64,000 nucleotides of DNA from Streptomyces clavuligerus (lineage in GTDB: Bacteria; Actinomycetota; Actinomycetes; Streptomycetales; Streptomycetaceae), in assembly GCF_005519465.1 (NCBI RefSeq), contig NZ_CP027858.1, positions 4,774,001 through 4,838,000 of the forward strand. Reading direction: 5' to 3'. Position numbers and translations under genes: made by a program. The notes beneath the pieces are model-generated. The model ran no database searches and had not been told where the DNA came from. It saw only the letters and a list, made by a program, of their open reading frames with translations. Shown here one piece after another: positions 60,039 through 64,000 of this stretch (position 1 is its first letter; each line of letters opens with the position of its first letter).

Positions 60039-61348
60039 GGCTCTGATCCGTCCCCCGGGGTGGTCCCGGGCGCTGTCAGCGGCAGACGCGCGGCCACCCG
60101 GAAACCGCCGTCCGGCAGCGGACCGGTGTCCAGCGTGCCGCCGGTCAACCGTACGCGCTCCCGCATCCCCACCAGGCCGTGGCCCGTGCCCGCCCCCTCC
60201 AGCGGGGAGACGGGCGCCCCGGCCGCGCCATTGACGACCAGGACCACCAGATCGGTGCCGTCCGACGTCACCGACACCCGGGTCTCGGCCCCCGGGGCGT
60301 GCCGGACGACGTTCGCCAGCGCCTCCTGGACGATCCGGTACGCCGACAGGTCCACCGCGGACGGCACCCCCTCCGGGGCCACCCCCAGCGCGAGCCGCGC
60401 GGGCACTCCCGCCCGTACCGTCGCCTCCACGAGCTGCTGGAGCCGGGACAGCCCCGGCTGCGGGGCCAGCTCACCACCGGCGCTCTCGCTGCGGAGCACC
60501 GCGAGGAGCCGCCGCATCTCCGTCAGGGACTCGCGCGCCCCCGACGCGATCGCCGTGAACTCCTCCCGCGCCTGCGGCGGAAGCCCCTCGATCCGGTACG
60601 GGGCCGAGTCCGCCTGGACCGTGATCACCGACATGTGGTGGGCGACCACGTCGTGCAGCTCCCGCGCGATCCGGGCCCGCTCCTCCAGCAGCGTCCGCCG
60701 GGTGCGCTCCTGCTCGCTGATGGTCTCCTGGGCCGCGAGCCGCCGCTGCGCCTCGCCGCGCTCCCGCAGCGCGCCCGTGAACAGCAGCACCACACCGCTG
60801 AGGACGGTCAGCAGCACATGGGTGCCTTCGCTCCGGGTCTGCGACACCAGCTCGAAGGCCATCCCCACCGCCGCGGTGGCCAGCCAGACGGCGAGCAGGG
60901 TCCGCCGGGTCTCGCGCAGCCCGAGGAAGACCATCAGCACCAGATAGCCCACGATGCCGGGCATCGACCAGGGCCAGGTGCCGCCGTCGTCGTTCAGCCC
61001 GGGGGCGAGAAGCACGACGACCGCGCCGAGGACATCGGCGGCGCCGACGATCCACCACGCCTGGAGCGGCCGGGTCACCGCCAGCAGCAGCGGCAGGGCC
61101 TGCGCGGCGGACAGCAGCAGGGCGACCGAGTCGTTCATCCGGTGGAAGTCGGAGAACTGGAACATTCCGATCGGCACCAGCAGGGCGACGATCACGGACG
61201 TGACCACATACGGCAGCCGTCGCGCCAGTGGTCCGGCGGAGGCGGCGAGCGGAGTGGGGGCGTGGGTGGGGGTGGCGAGCGCGCGTATCAGCAGCCGGGA
61301 CTGCTGATACGCGGAACGCCACAGCGGGGGCTGGGTCGGCTGGTTCAT
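60035..61348 (-). CDS. NarL-type sensor histidine kinase
   Basis: This 437-residue kinase has about five to six membrane helices (residues ~45-200) with almost no external loops, then a HisKA_3 segment (EERARIARELHDVVAHHMSVITVQA, His acceptor) and an HATPase domain with EALANVVRHAPGAE and GHGLVGMRERV. The compact membrane sensor suggests detection of a membrane-linked signal. First gene of a kinase-regulator operon (ATGA overlap); targets are unknown. Confidence 0.95.
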   Translation of the reverse strand: MNQPTQPPLWRSAYQQSRLLIRALATPTHAPTPLAASAGPLARRLPYVVTSVIVALLVPIGMFQFSDFHRMNDSVALLLSAAQALPLLLAVTRPLQAWWIVGAADVLGAVVVLLAPGLNDDGGTWPWSMPGIVGYLVLMVFLGLRETRRTLLAVWLATAAVGMAFELVSQTRSEGTHVLLTVLSGVVLLFTGALRERGEAQRRLAAQETISEQERTRRTLLEERARIARELHDVVAHHMSVITVQADSAPYRIEGLPPQAREEFTAIASGARESLTEMRRLLAVLRSESAGGELAPQPGLSRLQQLVEATVRAGVPARLALGVAPEGVPSAVDLSAYRIVQEALANVVRHAPGAETRVSVTSDGTDLVVLVVNGAAGAPVSPLEGAGTGHGLVGMRERVRLTGGTLDTGPLPDGGFRVAARLPLTAPGTTPGDGSEP

Positions 61349-61616
61349 GGCTCCGCCAGCCTAGGCAGGCCCCGGGGACCGGGTCGTCATACCCGGGTCG
61401 TCATCTCCGCGTCGTACCCGGGTATCACGCGGTGGCCCCCGCCTGTCCCGCCCCGCGCTTCCGCCCGATGGCACCAGTCCCTCCGGCCCGCTGTCCCGTC
61501 GTTCCGCCCCGTGTGTCCGCCGGGTGCGGCCCGCCGTCCCCCGGCCCGGTCCGCGGTGGACCGGGCACGGCGGGAGGACGGGAGCGGGGCCCCGGCGGTG
61601 CGCGCGGGCGCGGCGG

Positions 61617-62471
61617 TCACAACTCCGCGAGCAGCTCCGCCTTCTTGCAGTGGAACTCGTCGTCCGTGACCAGACCGGCGTGGTGCAGCTCCCCGAGGTG
61701 CCGGATGCGCTCGGCGATGTCCGCGGGGTCGCGGCGCGCGGAGCCGATGGCGGGCACCGGGGAGCGGCCCGACTTCTGCACGGACGCCAGGACGGCCGCC
61801 GCGAACGGCAGCGACTCGTGCACCGGGCCGTTGCGCGCGCCGAACACCACCGCGGCGGGGTCCTTGTCGACCTGCGCGGGACGGCTGGGCTCCGCCCGGG
61901 GCAGCAGCCGCAGATAGCCGTCGGGGGCGTCCGGCGAACGCCACTCGACCCCGGTCAGCTCGCTCACCGCGAAACTCTGGTCGCCCGCCTTCCACTTCGT
62001 GGACGAGGCGCCCGTCCACGACCAGCGGAAGCCGACGTTCTCCCCGTCGAAGGAGGCACGGGCGTCATACGCCTTGAAGTGCAGCGGGGCGCTGGGGGCC
62101 GCCACCGCGTACCGCTCGGCGGGCCGGTCCGCGTCGGCGGACAGCACCGCGCGCAGCTCCTGCGCCCAGAACCCGGCCAGCGCCTCCTTGTCGGCCGGGA
62201 GCACCAGCCGATAGGGGTCGTTCTCCTCCCTGAGCTGACCCGCCGCCGCCTCCATCAGCGGGTCCGCGCCCGGCCGGGGGGCCAGCCGCAGGACCACGGT
62301 CCCCCGCTTGCCCGGGGAGAGAACCACCGACGCCAACGCCTCGTGGGGGATGCGGCGTTCGCGGAGCGCCTGGAACAGCTTCGGCGTGCGGTGTCCCCGT
62401 TCAAAGCGGATGTGCACGGAGTCGGTCTCGAACTCCCAAGTGGCTTGAATTCCCGCCAGTACATCACCCAT
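61617..62471 (-). CDS. DUF4429/SHOCT-domain protein
   Basis: This 284-residue protein has two beta-rich DUF4429 units (GIQATWEFETDSVHIRFERG ... and APLHFKAYDARASFDGENVGFRWSW ...) and a C-terminal SHOCT helix pair (DIAERIRHLGELHHAGLVTDDEFHCKKAELLAEL), a short oligomerisation domain. No enzyme motif is seen; the function is unknown. ATG 62471 has TACGAT 7 nt upstream, indicating a leaderless transcript. Confidence 0.88.
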   Translation of the reverse strand: MGDVLAGIQATWEFETDSVHIRFERGHRTPKLFQALRERRIPHEALASVVLSPGKRGTVVLRLAPRPGADPLMEAAAGQLREENDPYRLVLPADKEALAGFWAQELRAVLSADADRPAERYAVAAPSAPLHFKAYDARASFDGENVGFRWSWTGASSTKWKAGDQSFAVSELTGVEWRSPDAPDGYLRLLPRAEPSRPAQVDKDPAAVVFGARNGPVHESLPFAAAVLASVQKSGRSPVPAIGSARRDPADIAERIRHLGELHHAGLVTDDEFHCKKAELLAEL

Positions 62472-62478
62472 ACGCCTC

Positions 62479-62484
62479 ATCGTA
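62479..62484 (-). promoter_or_regulatory. -10 of leaderless DUF4429-gene mRNA
   Basis: TACGAT (minus strand) lies 7 nt before ATG 62471, with no ribosome site between. Confidence 0.5.
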
Positions 62485-62547
62485 GGCGTCGCGGGGCCGC
62501 GCGTCGCCCCTTGCGCGCAACCTGCCGTTCACGATGCTCTACGCGCG

Positions 62548-63759
62548 TCAGGCCGCTGCTTCGCCGTGAATATCACTGCGGCAGGTGTCGTCGGCGCCCG
62601 CGCAGCTCACTCCGTGGTAGGCACCGACCCCTATCGCGGCGAAGTTCACCACACTTTCCGTACCCGGCTCGAAATAGCCGCTGTGGCCGATAGCTCCCGC
62701 GGCCGACACCACCCGTGCCCCGAACTCGGGTGCGACGGGGTCCTCGCCGTGGCCGAGTCCGCCGACCTCCAGATGGGGGACGGCCCCGATCCAGTCGTCG
62801 CCGTCCCGGGTCGCCCACACCCGGGCCCGGGCCCCCAGCTCGGTGACATGGGACGCGCGCATACCGGGGCTGCCCGCGACCGCGATGTCGGTCACCCGGG
62901 CGGGCAGTCCGCGCGCGGCGAGCCCGCAGACCACCGAGCCGTAGCTGTGGCAGAACAGCGCGACACCGGCCCGCCGGGGCAGCGCGTCGGCCAGCGCCGT
63001 CAGCCGCAGGGCGCCCTCCTCGGCGAGCCGCCCGGTCACCGAGTCCATGCCGAGGCCGACGGGCGCGGTGTAGTCGGCCCAGGCGATGACGGCGGTACGG
63101 GTGCCGGGGGCGGCGGCCCGCTCCGCCGCGTACAGCGACTCGGCCATCCCGACCGGCGCGGAGTACCGGCGGGAGGTGCGCTGGAAGGTGAGGAGATGGG
63201 TGTCGACACCGGGGACGATCACGGAGATCCGCTCCGCCCGGTCGAGGTCGCCGAGGACTTCGGCGACCCGGCCCCGGCCCGCCGGGTCGAAGGCGAGGAT
63301 CTGCCGCCCGGGCCGCATCAGGGCCTCCAGCCGGTGCACCCGCCGCAGGGCGAGCCGGCGTCCATGGGGGCTGAGCGGGGCGGTCGCCAGCCGGGCGCGC
63401 TCCTGCCCCAGCGCACGGCCCAGCGCGATCCGGTTGGCGCGGTAGCGCAGGGCCGCGGGCGCGCCGTTGAGGTTGCCCACGACCAGGGGGAACCGCCGCG
63501 CCAGCCCCTGGCGCCCGGCCGGGCCCACCGAGGCGAGGAACGCCGCCGTCCGCGCGGGCGGACCGTCGGCGTCCGGCAGCGGCCGCCCCAGCACCCGTGC
63601 CGTGCGCCACTGCGCGAGCTGGGCCGCCCGAGGGTCGCGCGGGGTGCCGCTGTGCCGTACGGCGGTCCAGCCGGTGGTCGCCAGCATCAGCAGCACCACG
63701 ACGAGCGCCAGCGCGGTACGGCAGACGGCGGGCGCGGGGGAGGGGCCGAAGGAAATCAC
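62548..63759 (-). CDS. DUF1023 alpha/beta-hydrolase, membrane-anchored
   Basis: This 403-residue protein has an N-terminal helix (VCRTALALVVVLLMLATTG) followed by a ~130-residue helical part and a DUF1023 alpha/beta-hydrolase domain. The nucleophile elbow is in FCHSYGSVVCG, with candidate Asp in DDWIGAVPHLE and His in GHSGYF. The usual small-x-small cleavage site is absent, so it may stay anchored. GTG 63759 lies 8 nt after TAGGGT; the open frame reaches 63921 but that part is GC-rich filler. Confidence 0.87.
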   Translation of the reverse strand: MISFGPSPAPAVCRTALALVVVLLMLATTGWTAVRHSGTPRDPRAAQLAQWRTARVLGRPLPDADGPPARTAAFLASVGPAGRQGLARRFPLVVGNLNGAPAALRYRANRIALGRALGQERARLATAPLSPHGRRLALRRVHRLEALMRPGRQILAFDPAGRGRVAEVLGDLDRAERISVIVPGVDTHLLTFQRTSRRYSAPVGMAESLYAAERAAAPGTRTAVIAWADYTAPVGLGMDSVTGRLAEEGALRLTALADALPRRAGVALFCHSYGSVVCGLAARGLPARVTDIAVAGSPGMRASHVTELGARARVWATRDGDDWIGAVPHLEVGGLGHGEDPVAPEFGARVVSAAGAIGHSGYFEPGTESVVNFAAIGVGAYHGVSCAGADDTCRSDIHGEAAA

Positions 63760-64000
63760 TGCGGGACACCCTAGGAGAACGTGCCCCGAACTCGGACGAA
63801 CCGTGAGGCAGATCACGTGTGAAACGCCGCGTACAGGGGAAAGGGCGCCGCTGCGGGCCGCCGTCGCCCCGGGTCGGCCGGGTGCCCGCCGCCCCGGCCG
63901 GGCGCCGGGTACGGACGTCAACCCGCCGCGCCGGACACCACCCCTGAGGGTGTCCCCCGTCCGGGTGGCGCCGACGGGATCCGGGGGCGGGCGCCGACCC
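63760..64000. other. Window end without a recognised gene
   Basis: This part contains the promoter side of the DUF1023 gene and GC-rich sequence running to the window edge. A -10-like TAGGGT (63768-63773, minus strand) is the only element seen. Confidence 0.4.

Overview
The window looks like chromosomal core DNA of a Streptomyces. It is very GC-rich with the matching third-position codon bias, and it carries dnaG beside an HrdA-type sigma factor, a mbl (MreB-like) gene, matB, and the complete fabD-fabH-acpP-fabF cluster with its PucR-type regulator fasR. It also has an Scr1/DUF397 pair and three rare TTA (bldA) leucine codons. From memory, the order dgt-reductase-dnaG-sigma-ABC pair ... matB/mbl ... 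fasR-fab resembles the SCO2468-to-SCO2386 part of the S. coelicolor chromosome; I could not check this by alignment.

Layout. 1-717: GC-rich tandem repeats (111-bp and 133-bp periods). 718-11483: housekeeping genes (DUF218/SanA protein, dgt, ferredoxin reductase, dnaG, sigma factor, heterodimeric ABC exporter). 11484-14340: repeat-rich gap, FGGY kinase, small YtxH-like protein, two tRNA-Asn and one CAU tRNA. 14518-19295: a five-gene operon, each pair overlapping by 4 nt, encoding an ECF sigma factor, a membrane protein with an anti-sigma zinc motif, an ABC ATPase and two permeases. It is divergent from a TTA-containing small secreted protein (19634-19975) with a tendamistat-like cysteine pattern. 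20231-23203: an unassigned four-gene cassette headed by a 74-residue peptide. 24077-27479: molybdate regulator, ModA and a fused ModB-ModC. 27521-33261: VOC protein, matB, a truncated secreted-protein gene and an FtsX-type ABC transporter. 33345-35910: phosphotransferase with a decayed partial copy, then a DUF397/Scr1-type regulatory locus. 35985-41625: secreted beta-helix-like protein, a GAF sensor lacking its ATPase half, mbl, an unknown protein and a MarR regulator. 41718-50710: MDR reductase, M14 peptidase, EI24 membrane protein, a pyroglutamyl-peptidase-like protein with Ser for the expected catalytic Cys, an SGNH lipoprotein and DUF3145. 50908-55879: fatty acid synthase cluster and fasR. 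56025-63759: pirin, serine hydrolase, MerR plus aldo/keto reductase, NarL-type two-component system, DUF4429/SHOCT protein and DUF1023 hydrolase.

For novelty, two loci stand out. The first is the ECF-sigma/transporter operon, in which the putative anti-sigma zinc motif is fused to a multi-pass transporter-like protein, next to a TTA-controlled secreted protein and a composite palindromic operator. The second is the peptide-led cassette at 20.2-23.2 kb, whose two central proteins I cannot assign. Several genes appear leaderless (TANNNT 6-7 nt before ATG/GTG), and this guided start choice. Many longer intergenic gaps hold degenerate GC-rich direct repeats rather than genes.
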